Source: Gemmatimonadota bacterium (lineage in GTDB: Bacteria > Gemmatimonadota > Gemmatimonadetes > Longimicrobiales > Gaopeijiaceae). From it: a stretch of DNA of 64,000 nucleotides. Each line of letters opens with the position of its first letter. Position 1 is the first letter of the stretch. The stretch covers positions 1 to 64,000 of the forward strand of contig JAPPGZ010000082.1 in NCBI GenBank assembly GCA_028874905.1. The letters are read 5' to 3'. The position numbers and the translations under genes are program-made. A model generated the notes under the pieces. It was not told the origin of the DNA. It worked only from the letters and a program-made list of their open reading frames with translations, and ran no database searches. This document shows, in pieces, positions 38,209 to 46,871 of this stretch.

Positions 38209-38238
38209 GTGCACCGGTTCCCTTGATACTGGGCCGCG

Positions 38239-40851
38239 ATGCTGGAAGAGACGGTCGAGGGCATCGAACGTCGCCGAGCGACAGGCGCTCGGACGGCGCG
38301 CGCAATTCTCTCCGCGCCCGGGGTCATCTGCACACTCTCGGTCCTTCTGGTTGCGGGCGCGGCTTTTGTAGGCGCATGCGCAGAGGCCGCAGTTGAGCCG
38401 TCTGAGGCAGTCAACCACGCGCCGACCGCAGTGGGCACGATCCCCGATCAGAGTGTTCACATCGGCGCTGTCGACTCACTCGACGTCTCGGAGTATTTCA
38501 GCGACCCGGACGGGGACGTACTGACCTACGCGGTGGAAACATCGGACGCGGGCGTGGCGACGGCCGCCGTGTCCGGCAGCGCAGTGATCCTTTCGGGGGT
38601 CGCGGAGGGAGTCGCGACGGTCTCGGTTACGGCACGCGACCCGGGCGGGGCGTCGGCGAAGCAGAGCTTCAGCCTCTCGGTATTCCCATTCCTGTCATCC
38701 ATCACGGTGTCCCCTTCAGCCGACACCGTCGCACCGATCGAAGTGCTGTGGCTTGCCGCGGCAGCCAGGGACGCGAACGGCGAAGTGGTGGACGGCGTCG
38801 ATTTCAAGTGGACATCGAGCAACGCGGCAGTGGCGCGGGTCATGGCACCATCGATCTTCAGCCCACACTCCGACTCGGTGCGCATCCAGGGAGAGTTGGA
38901 GGGCACCGCTACGATCACCGCCACTATTGGAACAACATCGGGGACTGCGGCGATTGCGGTCGTGAATCCGGATCCGGCCGCCCTGACGGCTCTCCATGCG
39001 GCAACCGGGGGACCCAACTGGAGGCGCAATACCCACTGGCTCAGCGACGAGCCCATCCGGCTTTGGGACGGCGTCGAGGTGGACATCTATCACCGTGTTG
39101 TCGGGCTCTACCTGCAGAACAACATGCTGATCGGCGAAATCCCGCCGGAGATGGGCAACCTGACCTTCCTGAAAGCACTGGCCTTAAGCGAGAATCCGGA
39201 TCTATCCGGGCCGATTCCCGGCAGTCTCGGCGAGCTGCGGGCGCTGCGGGTGTCCACGGCGACGGATACCGGGCTGTGCGTACCTCCTCACCCCGATCTG
39301 CTGGAGTGGCTGGACCGTTTGGACAAGGCCTGGATCCAACGGTGCGACATGGAAGCGACGCTGGCCTACCTGACGCAAGCCGTGCAGTCGCGCAGCTTCC
39401 CTGTGCCGCTCGTTGCCGGCGACCCCGCCCTGCTGCGCGTGTTCCTCGTGGCGAACCGCGCCACAGACGCCGGCATTCCGCCGGTGCGCGCCACCTTCTA
39501 CCTCGCGGACGGAACAGCGCGCGTGGTGGAGATACCGGCCAGCGACGCCCCCATTCCGACGGCTGTTTCCGAGGCGTCGTTGTCGACAACGGCCAACGCC
39601 GAGATAGACGGCACGCTCGTACAGCCGGGCCTGGAAATGGTGATCGAGGTCGATCCGGAGGGAAGGCTGGACCCGGAACTGGGTGTCACGAAGCGAATCC
39701 CCGAGAACGGCCGCATGAAGGTCGACGTTCGGGCCATGCCGGTTTTCCAGCTCACGTTGATTCCATTCCTGTTGGAGGTCGCGCCGGACTCGTCGGTGCT
39801 CGCGATCACGCGGGCAATGGCCGACGACCCGTTGAATCACGTGCTGCTGGGAAAGACACGAACGCTTCTGCCCGTGGGTGACATGGAGGTCGTGCTGCAC
39901 GACCCGGTGGTGATCTCGAGCAGCGTTTCCGAGAGAGTACTGGCGGAAACGGAACTGATTCGAGTCATGGAGGCGGGGGCTGGCCACTACCTGGGGACGA
40001 TGACCGGACGGGTCGCGGACCACCACGGGCGAGCGTATCAGGATGGCCGTTCAACCTTCTCGGTAGTCGATCGCGGGGCACGGTCGGAGTTCGTCATCGC
40101 CCACGAACTGGGACACAACATGGGTCTGCAGCATCCGCCTGGTTGCAGAGCGGGTAACCCGGACAATGCGTTTCCGCACTCCGGTGGTTCGATCGGGGCG
40201 TGGGGGTACGACTTCCGTTTCGGGGGGGTACTCGTACCACCGGGCACGGGCGACCTCATGTCCTATTGCAACTATGACTGGATCAGCGACTATCACTTCA
40301 CCAACGCGTTGCGGTATCGAGTGGCGGACGAAGGGCCTGGTGCCGCCCTGGCTGCCGGCCGGGTAACCAGGTCGCTCCTGCTTTGGGGAGGCGTCAGCGA
40401 CTCGGGCGAACCGTATCTGGAGCCGGCGTTCGTCGTCGATGGGCCGGCGGCTCTGCCGGAATCCGAGGGAGCGTACGAGATCAGCGGGCGAAGCGCTGCG
40501 GGCGAGCAGTTGTTCTCGCTGAGCTTCGATATGCCGAAGGTGGCCGATGCCGACGGAGGCTCCAGCTTCGCCTTCGTGATCCCGGCGGAGTTGGGGTGGG
40601 ACGCGAATCTTGCGCGCATTCGGCTTTCTGGTCCTGCCGGGACGACCGTTCTCGACCGGGATACCGATCATCCGGTGACCATCTTGCGCGACTCCCGGAC
40701 GGGCCGGATTCGCGGCATTATGCGCGACCTGCCGCCCGGAGAGCTTGTGAATGCGGATGCCGTGGCGCCGCTCTTGCGCACGCCGGGAATCGAAGTGCAA
40801 ACAAGCCGGGGCATACCCGACATTCAGGTCTGGCGGCGCCCTCCTACCTGA
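38239..40851 (+). CDS. Secreted metzincin-type zinc metalloprotease with Ig-like and leucine-rich-repeat regions
   Basis: 870 residues. A lipobox-like VGAC follows a hydrophobic stretch (about 33-55). Next come a cadherin/Ig-like repeat (SDPDGDVLTYAVETSD), a Big_2-like domain (about 145-240), and a short plant-type LRR region (TALHAATGGPNW, GLYLQNNMLIGEIPPEMGNL, NPDLSGPIPGSLGEL). The protease domain has HELGHNMGLQH at 622-632 and a Met-turn (LMSYC, Met about 674). A final beta-domain closes it. The mix suggests adhesion plus proteolysis at the cell surface. ATG at 38239 has a weak ribosome-binding site. It overlaps the barrel gene on the other strand by 8 bp at the 3' end. Confidence 0.8.
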   Translation: MLEETVEGIERRRATGARTARAILSAPGVICTLSVLLVAGAAFVGACAEAAVEPSEAVNHAPTAVGTIPDQSVHIGAVDSLDVSEYFSDPDGDVLTYAVETSDAGVATAAVSGSAVILSGVAEGVATVSVTARDPGGASAKQSFSLSVFPFLSSITVSPSADTVAPIEVLWLAAAARDANGEVVDGVDFKWTSSNAAVARVMAPSIFSPHSDSVRIQGELEGTATITATIGTTSGTAAIAVVNPDPAALTALHAATGGPNWRRNTHWLSDEPIRLWDGVEVDIYHRVVGLYLQNNMLIGEIPPEMGNLTFLKALALSENPDLSGPIPGSLGELRALRVSTATDTGLCVPPHPDLLEWLDRLDKAWIQRCDMEATLAYLTQAVQSRSFPVPLVAGDPALLRVFLVANRATDAGIPPVRATFYLADGTARVVEIPASDAPIPTAVSEASLSTTANAEIDGTLVQPGLEMVIEVDPEGRLDPELGVTKRIPENGRMKVDVRAMPVFQLTLIPFLLEVAPDSSVLAITRAMADDPLNHVLLGKTRTLLPVGDMEVVLHDPVVISSSVSERVLAETELIRVMEAGAGHYLGTMTGRVADHHGRAYQDGRSTFSVVDRGARSEFVIAHELGHNMGLQHPPGCRAGNPDNAFPHSGGSIGAWGYDFRFGGVLVPPGTGDLMSYCNYDWISDYHFTNALRYRVADEGPGAALAAGRVTRSLLLWGGVSDSGEPYLEPAFVVDGPAALPESEGAYEISGRSAAGEQLFSLSFDMPKVADADGGSSFAFVIPAELGWDANLARIRLSGPAGTTVLDRDTDHPVTILRDSRTGRIRGIMRDLPPGELVNADAVAPLLRTPGIEVQTSRGIPDIQVWRRPPT

Positions 40852-41803
40852 ACGCGATCCCGATGCTGTGCGAAGACGCCCCGAGATCCTCGTGGCTGTA
40901 CTCGCGATGCGCGTAGTCGATCCGGATGCGGTCACCCTCGAACCCGAAGCCGAACGTCAGTGGTGAGCTACGCCCGTCCACCACCCTGACCACCCCGAGC
41001 CGCACGATGAAGATGCGGCGTTGCACCGGCCACCATGCGACCTCCAGTCCCGCACCCGGTACGACTTCGCCGTCGCGTTCGCGCGCGACCTGGACTGCGC
41101 CGCCGATGTCGAGCGGCCCCACCGGAGCCCGCCCCGCCGTGCCCGCCCCGACCACCACGCGGCGCGCCAACGGCACCTCGTAGCGGCCCAGTTTCAGTTC
41201 GCGCCCCAGATTCTGCACGGTCAGGGCGGTGACCACGCGCCCCACCGACTTCGCGACGCCGACATCCACCGCCGTCGTGTTGCCTCCCAGCCCGCCCAGG
41301 CGCTGTCCAATCAGCTTTGCCGCGACCCCCACGTCCACGCCGTACACCTCGTCGGCGAATCCCAGCGCCGCGACGTACTCGGAAGCGGACATGTGGCCGC
41401 CGCCGATCAGGGCGGAGGCCTCGCGGGGGAGCGCCAGCGGTGATTCGGCGGAAGTCCCGTACTCCAGGAGGGAGACGCCGGCCGCGACGGTGCCCCCCAA
41501 CCAGGCCCGGCTTCCGCTCAGCGCAAGGTGCGTGGCCCCCGCGATCTTCGTGCGGGAGCCGCCAACCCCCTCACCCGCAATGAGGGCCGGGTGATGAAAC
41601 ACCGCATTCGCCCCCTCCCCGGCCCAGAACGCCCCACCGAGGCCCTTAGCCCTGGTGCTCGAGAACAATTCGAGCACGAGCGGGCCCGGAATCGGGTCCG
41701 CGCCGTCCGTGTCCTGGGCACTCAGCGGCTCATTCCAGGACGCGATGACGACGAGGACCAGACCGGCCGCAGCGGGCCCGATTCGACGGTCGTGGCACAC
41801 CAT
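40844..41803 (-). CDS. PorV/PorQ-like outer-membrane beta-barrel protein
   Basis: 319 residues. Signal peptide ending in PLSAQ. The start of the mature part (AKGLGGAFWAGEGANAVFHHPALIA) matches PorV/UPF0164 proteins, where a short N-terminal motif caps the barrel. The rest alternates Gly/aromatic strands and ends in HSIGIAFR, with a terminal aromatic near the C terminus. PorV-like proteins are associated with type IX secretion or surface attachment in Bacteroidota; I see no other T9SS genes here, so that role is open. ATG at 41803. Confidence 0.65.
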   Translation of the reverse strand: MVCHDRRIGPAAAGLVLVVIASWNEPLSAQDTDGADPIPGPLVLELFSSTRAKGLGGAFWAGEGANAVFHHPALIAGEGVGGSRTKIAGATHLALSGSRAWLGGTVAAGVSLLEYGTSAESPLALPREASALIGGGHMSASEYVAALGFADEVYGVDVGVAAKLIGQRLGGLGGNTTAVDVGVAKSVGRVVTALTVQNLGRELKLGRYEVPLARRVVVGAGTAGRAPVGPLDIGGAVQVARERDGEVVPGAGLEVAWWPVQRRIFIVRLGVVRVVDGRSSPLTFGFGFEGDRIRIDYAHREYSHEDLGASSHSIGIAFR

Positions 41804-41866
41804 TGCGACTATATCCGCTTTGCGGGAATCGGAGGCGTCAACTGTGGGGACGCCCTGCCCCGGCCG

Positions 41867-42088
41867 TCAATCACGGCGCCGGTCAAGGTCCCCTGCCTCC
41901 AGGGCCAGAGTTCGCTTGCACCCGGAACACCGGATCACGACCCGGTCCCTGACGTAGGAGACATCCGCCCGCGTCCCCGTGCGGATCACCGAACAGTGCC
42001 CGCCGCAGCGGGGGCACGCCGGATTCCCGGCGCCGCCGGCGACCAACCGGAGCAGCGCCCGCTTTTCCCGATTCCGGAATTGATCCAT
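41867..42088 (-). CDS. 73-aa zinc-ribbon protein
   Basis: A short protein with two CxxC knuckles: CPRCGGH (25-28) and CSGCKR (54-57), separated by about 25 residues, as in a rubredoxin-like zinc ribbon. The N-terminal part is basic (RNREKRALLRL). Start ATG at 42088; no clear ribosome-binding site. It lies 63 bp upstream of the barrel gene on the same strand and head-to-head with the DUF5916 gene. No family is recognised; a DNA- or RNA-binding or adaptor role is possible. Confidence 0.6.
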   Translation of the reverse strand: MDQFRNREKRALLRLVAGGAGNPACPRCGGHCSVIRTGTRADVSYVRDRVVIRCSGCKRTLALEAGDLDRRRD

Positions 42089-42178
42089 GTTCAACGGTGT
42101 ACGCGGTGGAGGTGTCTTCAGGTTCTGGCAGCGCGAACCCTCAGCCGTGTACCTCACGGGCGGAAGATTCACGAATCG

Positions 42179-44596
42179 ATGATAGCACTTCTGGCGACGA
42201 TGACCGTCGCAACGGCGGGCGCCGCGCAGGACGCCGCGCTCCGCAATGACAACGCTCCCGGTCCCAGGGCGGGCGTTCCGGCTGAAACCGTCATCTACGA
42301 CGGCAGCGCGGGACAGCTGGACGTACCGAACCCATGGGTGGCAAACGCCGCGATCGACATCGACGGCGAGATCGACGAGGCCGTCTGGGAGAGCGCCCCG
42401 CTTCTCACGGGCTTCACTCAGTTCGACCCGGTCGAAGGCGTGCCCGCAACCCAGCGTACGGAAGCGCGTGTACTGCTGACGGACGACGCGATCTACTTCG
42501 CCGTCAAGGCCTACGACGACGTTGAGGGCGGCGTCCGCGCCACGCTCGGCGACCGCGACTCGTTCTCCTATTCCGACGACTACGTGCGCTTCATCGTGGA
42601 CACGTTCAACGACCGCCGGCGCGGCTACGTGATCATGGTCAACCCGTACGGCGTTCAGCAGGACGGACTCTGGGTCGTCGGGGGTGGCGGCAGGCGAGAG
42701 CGCCGCTGGGGAGCCCCCATCGACTGGAATCCCGACTTCGTGTGGGATTCGGAGGGTCAGGTCTTCGACTGGGGTTACGCGGTAGAGGTGAGGGTGCCGC
42801 TCAAGAGCATCAGGTTCCGGGAGGACGAGGTCCAGGACTGGGGACTACAGGTCGAGCGTCGCATCGCGCGCAACGGCTATTCGGAGTCGTGGGCACCGGT
42901 CACGGCCAACGTGGCCAACAAGATGGAGCAGTTTGGCCGGCTCACCGGGTTGCGCGACCTGGACCGCGGCCTGTTTCTCGAGGTCAACCCGGTTCAGACC
43001 TTCTCGAAGCAGGGAGCCTACGACGGTGACACCGGGAGATTGCAGCGAAGCGGTATCGACGGTGATTTCGGACTGAACGTCACGTACGGAATCACCTCCA
43101 ACCTTACGCTGGACGGAACGTACAACCCGGACTTCTCACAGGTCGAAGCCGACGCCGGACAGATCGCCGTCAACGAGCGCTTCGCTCTTTACCTCCGCGA
43201 GAAGCGTCCCTTCTTCCTCGAAGGAACCGAGATCTTCCGGCTGCCCCAACAACTCGTGTACACCCGGTCGATCGTGAATCCGGTGGCCGGTGCCAAGGTG
43301 CAGGGCAAGATCGGCAGCTTCAACGCCGGACTGCTCAGCGCCGTGGACGATGTTTCGAACCCGGACGGCTCCGGCACGCCCTCCCATCCCGTCGTCAACA
43401 TGTTGCGGGTCCGGCGGGACCTCGGCACCACTTCCAACATCGGGATGGTCTATACCGACCGTACCTACGAGGGTGACCGCTACAACCGGCTGCTGGGGAT
43501 CGACGGGAGGTTCCAGTTCCGGGACCGCTACACCGTTTCGCTGTTGGCCGCCGGCAGCCGCACGGCGGAAGGAACCCCGGACAGGCTGGGCGGCTCCCTC
43601 GTCTCCGGGCAGTTCGGCCGGTCGGGTCGCAACCTGCAGTTCGACGCGAGCATGTTGAACGTCAGCGACGATTTCCTGGCGGGCAGCGGCTTCATTCGGC
43701 GAACGGGAACCACGCAGCTGCGGTCGTCGATCAGCTACAACTTCCGCGGTCAGCCGGGCGACCTGGTCGAGCGCTGGGGTCCGAGCCTGGAAACGGAGGG
43801 ATTCTGGGACCACGATACCTTCTGGCAGCGTGGCTGGGCCGAGGAGCGGCGGGTGCGGCTGGGCGGGAGCGTCTCGTTCCGCAACAACATCACCATCTTC
43901 GGGAACTACTCGCGGTCCTACTTCCAGTTCAACGCGACGGACTACCAGGGTTTGTTCACGACATCGCCCGACGGACGGTCGACGCCCTTCTTCCCCAACC
44001 AGTCTCTCTTTCAGGGCCTGAACTCCGGGACCGTTTTCATCTGGGTCAGTCCCTTCGACAAGGTCCGATCCAACGTCCGCGTAACCCGCTCGGAGACTCC
44101 GCTCTTCGACTTCATCACCGATACGCCCGTCGATATCGCCCGGTCCTGGTCCGGCGACGCCAGCGTGGACCTCTTCCTCACCACGAGTTTCAGCTCGGAG
44201 CTCGGAGTCCGCCATACCAGCCTGTACCGACAGCGTGACGGTTCGCTCTACTCGAGTGCCACGATTCCGAGATTCCGGGCTCAGTATCAGTTCAACCGGG
44301 CCCTCTTCTTCCGCACCATCGTCGAGTACGGCAGTCAGAAGAGGGGCGTACTGATGACTCCAACCGCCGGGGACGAAGTCTCCTACTGTTCGAGCACATC
44401 GTGCAGGACGCTGGGGGGGTCCGAGTCCAACGACTTCTCCGTCGAGACGCTGCTGAGCTACGAGCCAACCCCGGGGACGGTCTTCTTCATCGGATACACA
44501 CGGCTCATGGAGGACCTGGCAGCGTTCCGCTTCCGTGACTTCCGTCCCGAGGCGGAGGGGGTCTTCGTGAAACTTTCCTACCGCTTCAGGGGGTAG
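42179..44596 (+). CDS. DUF5916 outer-membrane protein with N-terminal carbohydrate-binding-like domain
   Basis: 805 residues. Signal peptide (1-16, ending TAGAAQ). A CBM9-like sandwich (about 45-200: IDGEIDEAVWESAPLLTGFTQFDPVEG, WNPDFVWDSE) is followed by the DUF5916 barrel (NPDFSQVEADAGQIAVNERFALYLREKRPFFLEG). It ends KLSYRFRG. Such proteins are found in Gemmatimonadota and Bacteroidota and are thought to bind oligosaccharides or peptides at the surface. ATG at 42179 is preferred for the signal peptide; the longer frame from 41528 is antisense to other genes. Confidence 0.88.
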   Translation: MIALLATMTVATAGAAQDAALRNDNAPGPRAGVPAETVIYDGSAGQLDVPNPWVANAAIDIDGEIDEAVWESAPLLTGFTQFDPVEGVPATQRTEARVLLTDDAIYFAVKAYDDVEGGVRATLGDRDSFSYSDDYVRFIVDTFNDRRRGYVIMVNPYGVQQDGLWVVGGGGRRERRWGAPIDWNPDFVWDSEGQVFDWGYAVEVRVPLKSIRFREDEVQDWGLQVERRIARNGYSESWAPVTANVANKMEQFGRLTGLRDLDRGLFLEVNPVQTFSKQGAYDGDTGRLQRSGIDGDFGLNVTYGITSNLTLDGTYNPDFSQVEADAGQIAVNERFALYLREKRPFFLEGTEIFRLPQQLVYTRSIVNPVAGAKVQGKIGSFNAGLLSAVDDVSNPDGSGTPSHPVVNMLRVRRDLGTTSNIGMVYTDRTYEGDRYNRLLGIDGRFQFRDRYTVSLLAAGSRTAEGTPDRLGGSLVSGQFGRSGRNLQFDASMLNVSDDFLAGSGFIRRTGTTQLRSSISYNFRGQPGDLVERWGPSLETEGFWDHDTFWQRGWAEERRVRLGGSVSFRNNITIFGNYSRSYFQFNATDYQGLFTTSPDGRSTPFFPNQSLFQGLNSGTVFIWVSPFDKVRSNVRVTRSETPLFDFITDTPVDIARSWSGDASVDLFLTTSFSSELGVRHTSLYRQRDGSLYSSATIPRFRAQYQFNRALFFRTIVEYGSQKRGVLMTPTAGDEVSYCSSTSCRTLGGSESNDFSVETLLSYEPTPGTVFFIGYTRLMEDLAAFRFRDFRPEAEGVFVKLSYRFRG

Positions 44597-44642
44597 GGAG
44601 ACGTGTAGCCCGGACATGCCAGGCAACAAAGGAGATCAATAA

Positions 44643-44849
44643 ATGCAGATGGTGAGGACTTTGGGCGCGGTCGCGGTCACGGGAGCCGTCAGCGTCGTAT
44701 TGTTGAAGCTGCTGATGGCGGCCGCGATTCCCCTGCTCGGGATGTTGTTCGGATTCATGGCCCTGGCCTTCAAGATCGGTCTGTTCGTCGCGGCCGGCTA
44801 CCTCCTTTACCGGATGTTCCGCCGCCGCCGGGACGAAATGGCGGCCTGA
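44643..44849 (+). CDS. 68-aa two-helix membrane protein
   Basis: 68 residues with two hydrophobic segments (about 8-33 and 36-58, broken by FGFMAL) and a basic C-terminal end (RMFRRRRDEMAA), giving a hairpin membrane topology. A strong AAAGGAGAT ribosome-binding site lies 6 bp before ATG at 44643. No family is recognised. Its last 80 bp overlap the 3' end of the convergent helicase-like gene (44770-44849), which is more than usual; the good ribosome-binding site argues that it is real. It lies 46 bp after the DUF5916 gene and may be co-transcribed. Confidence 0.65.
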   Translation: MQMVRTLGAVAVTGAVSVVLLKLLMAAAIPLLGMLFGFMALAFKIGLFVAAGYLLYRMFRRRRDEMAA

Positions 44850-46494
44850 CCGGGCGCCGATCCCTTCCAGGCGGGCGGCCTCCCCCGGTAGGCCGTCTGC
44901 CCTTTGGCCGGTCTCTGCCCTTCGCCCTGTCGTAGTCGACGCGCAGGCTGCGCCCGGCCAGCGTGGTGCCGTTCAGCGCCGAGATCACCTTCTTCGCATC
45001 GCCTTCCCTCACCTCGATCAGGGAATGGCCGTCGCGAACATCGATTCTGCCCACCCTGTCACCCGGCACGCCGGATTGGTTCGTCAAGGCTCCGAGCAAC
45101 TCGCGCGGTCCGACCTCGTCGCGCTGCCCCGCCGACACGAACAGCCTGACCCAGCTCTCCGGAACGGCGCCGCTGCCTGCCCCCACGGCGGCAGTGTCCT
45201 TCCTCGACGTCTTGCCGTCGAGTAGTAGAAGCGCGGCGGCGGCGATTTCGGCCGCCGAAAAGCGGTCCAGCAGCGACTCCACGAGCAGATAGTACGGTGC
45301 GATCTCCGGGGCACGTGCCGCTCCGTGCAGGTCGTCGGCCAGTCGGTCCAGTGCCGCGGAGACGCGTTGGGGCCGCGCCGGCCGCAGTCGTTTCAGTGTG
45401 AAGCCTGCTTCGGCGGCCACGCCCTTCAGATGCGCGAGTTCGCGAATCTCCGACAGAACGCGGGCCGGGCCGCCGGCGCCGTGACGGACGGCCGCGATCT
45501 CGGCCCCGGGGGGCACCGACGCCGACAGCGTTGCGACGGCTTCGGGATCGATGGCGGCGTCCAGCGCTTCCCGCGCGGCCGCGTCCTCGCCGGGCGAGAT
45601 CCACACGGGTACGGACTCGTCGCCCGGCGGTCCGGGGCGGTACCCGTGGGTGGCGAGGAAATCGCCCACGTCTGCCGCGTGATCGGCCGAGGTCGTGAAC
45701 ACCAGGACGTGACGCACCGTGTCCCCAAGCAACTCGGCGGCCTGTTCCAGCACGGCTTCGGAGCGGTCGCCGGTGGTCGCCACCACTTGCAGCGAGCGGA
45801 CCTGGCTCCTGCCGGCGGCGCGGCGTCCCTGACCTCGAGAGAGACGCTTTTTGCCGGGTCGGTCGCGGTCGGCGCTTGTGCCAGGTCGTGGACGGGGGGG
45901 AACACTGACGGCGCGGCGCGCAAACCGCGTTGCCAGCGAGTGCAGCGCCGGGCCGAACGGCAAGCCGCACAGGATGCGCTGGCAGCCGTTGGGCAGGCCC
46001 GCGAGGAAGGCCTCGAGGTGGTCGGTGGCAACGCTGGCGACGATGCCGTCGCCGTCGTGGAACACGACCGCCTTGAGGTGCTCTGGCGCGATGGTGCCGT
46101 CGTACACGGCGCGGAAGCGGTCGACGGGGACGACGAGGAAATCGGCCCGCTCCGGAAGGTTCCACCGTTCGGTGAGTGCCGCAGCGCGAGCGCCGGCCGC
46201 CTCGCACAGACCGGCGAGAGAGCGCGCGAGTTCGGTGGCCTGCCGCCCGCCCGTGCAAAGGATGAGGCAGACGGGCGCACCTGCACCGCCTTCGAGACGT
46301 TCGATCAGGGGGGCGGCGTACGCCACCATCGTGCCGCTCCCGGGACCCGCCCGGCCGAGAAGATCGTTGCCGCGCGCGATGACGGGGATGGCCGCGGCCT
46401 GAAATGGCGTGGGCGTCTCGATCCCCTCGGCCGCCAGCGCGGCTACGGTCTCGGGACCGAGCGGCAGTTCGTCGAAGGAGACAGGGTTGGCCAT
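44770..46494 (-). CDS. Degenerate DEAD-box helicase-like protein with C-terminal DbpA RNA-binding domain
   Basis: 574 residues. It keeps the Q motif (PTPFQAAAIP) and overall helicase order. But Walker A has become AGPGSGT (no Lys; about 49-55), the DEAD motif is HDGDG (146-150), and the SAT motif is replaced by CGLP. After an Arg-rich insert (about 210-240) a second helicase-like half follows, then a DbpA/CsdA RNA-recognition domain (SWVRLFVSAGQRDEVGPRELL, DVRDGHSLIEV) and an Arg/Gly tail. The lack of ATPase residues is seen directly in the DNA, with no frameshift. It is probably an RNA-binding pseudo-helicase derived from a DeaD/DbpA ancestor. Confidence 0.8.
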   Translation of the reverse strand: MANPVSFDELPLGPETVAALAAEGIETPTPFQAAAIPVIARGNDLLGRAGPGSGTMVAYAAPLIERLEGGAGAPVCLILCTGGRQATELARSLAGLCEAAGARAAALTERWNLPERADFLVVPVDRFRAVYDGTIAPEHLKAVVFHDGDGIVASVATDHLEAFLAGLPNGCQRILCGLPFGPALHSLATRFARRAVSVPPRPRPGTSADRDRPGKKRLSRGQGRRAAGRSQVRSLQVVATTGDRSEAVLEQAAELLGDTVRHVLVFTTSADHAADVGDFLATHGYRPGPPGDESVPVWISPGEDAAAREALDAAIDPEAVATLSASVPPGAEIAAVRHGAGGPARVLSEIRELAHLKGVAAEAGFTLKRLRPARPQRVSAALDRLADDLHGAARAPEIAPYYLLVESLLDRFSAAEIAAAALLLLDGKTSRKDTAAVGAGSGAVPESWVRLFVSAGQRDEVGPRELLGALTNQSGVPGDRVGRIDVRDGHSLIEVREGDAKKVISALNGTTLAGRSLRVDYDRAKGRDRPKGRRPTGGGRPPGRDRRPVRPPFRPGGGGTSGKGGSRPRRTDRS

Positions 46495-46549
46495 GGTAGT
46501 CAGCGGCCCGGCGTTTGCTGCGCCGCGGGGGCGCGCGGGCCGGCTTCGG

Positions 46550-46861
46550 TCACCCTACCCTGCCCGGGTCGCCGGAGCCGGGGCCGCCCGCGTCGCCGTG
46601 TTCGTACGGCAACCAGTTCAGGAAGCGCTGGATCTCGTAGTCCATGCGCGACGTGCGCAGCCGGTCGGTGCGGGCCGTGACCTCGGTGAAGGGGCCGTGC
46701 CTGTGGGCGCTCAGGACGACCGTCCCCTCCTCGCCCGTGTACGTGGCCCCATGGGATGTGTGCTTGGACCGCTTCAGGCCAATGTAGGCTGGCAGCCATT
46801 CCTCGGCCTTTTGCAGCACGTCCGCCGGCGCCAGTGCCGTCTTGCGCTCGTATCCGGCCAT
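46550..46861 (-). CDS. Conserved-looking hypothetical protein
   Basis: 103 residues, cytosolic. Visible: LAPADVLQKAEEWLPAYIGLKR, a beta-hairpin (HTSHGATYTGEEGTVVLSAHRHGPFTEVTART) and DYEIQRFLNWLPYEHGD. It has no known motif to me; the mixed helix/strand layout resembles small START-like or DUF domains. ATG at 46861 is chosen because the upstream MQTK start overlaps the DsbA-fold gene; GAGGAG lies 13 bp upstream. Encoded between the pseudo-helicase and the DsbA-fold gene on the same strand. Confidence 0.6.
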   Translation of the reverse strand: MAGYERKTALAPADVLQKAEEWLPAYIGLKRSKHTSHGATYTGEEGTVVLSAHRHGPFTEVTARTDRLRTSRMDYEIQRFLNWLPYEHGDAGGPGSGDPGRVG

Positions 46862-46871
46862 TGCTCTACCG

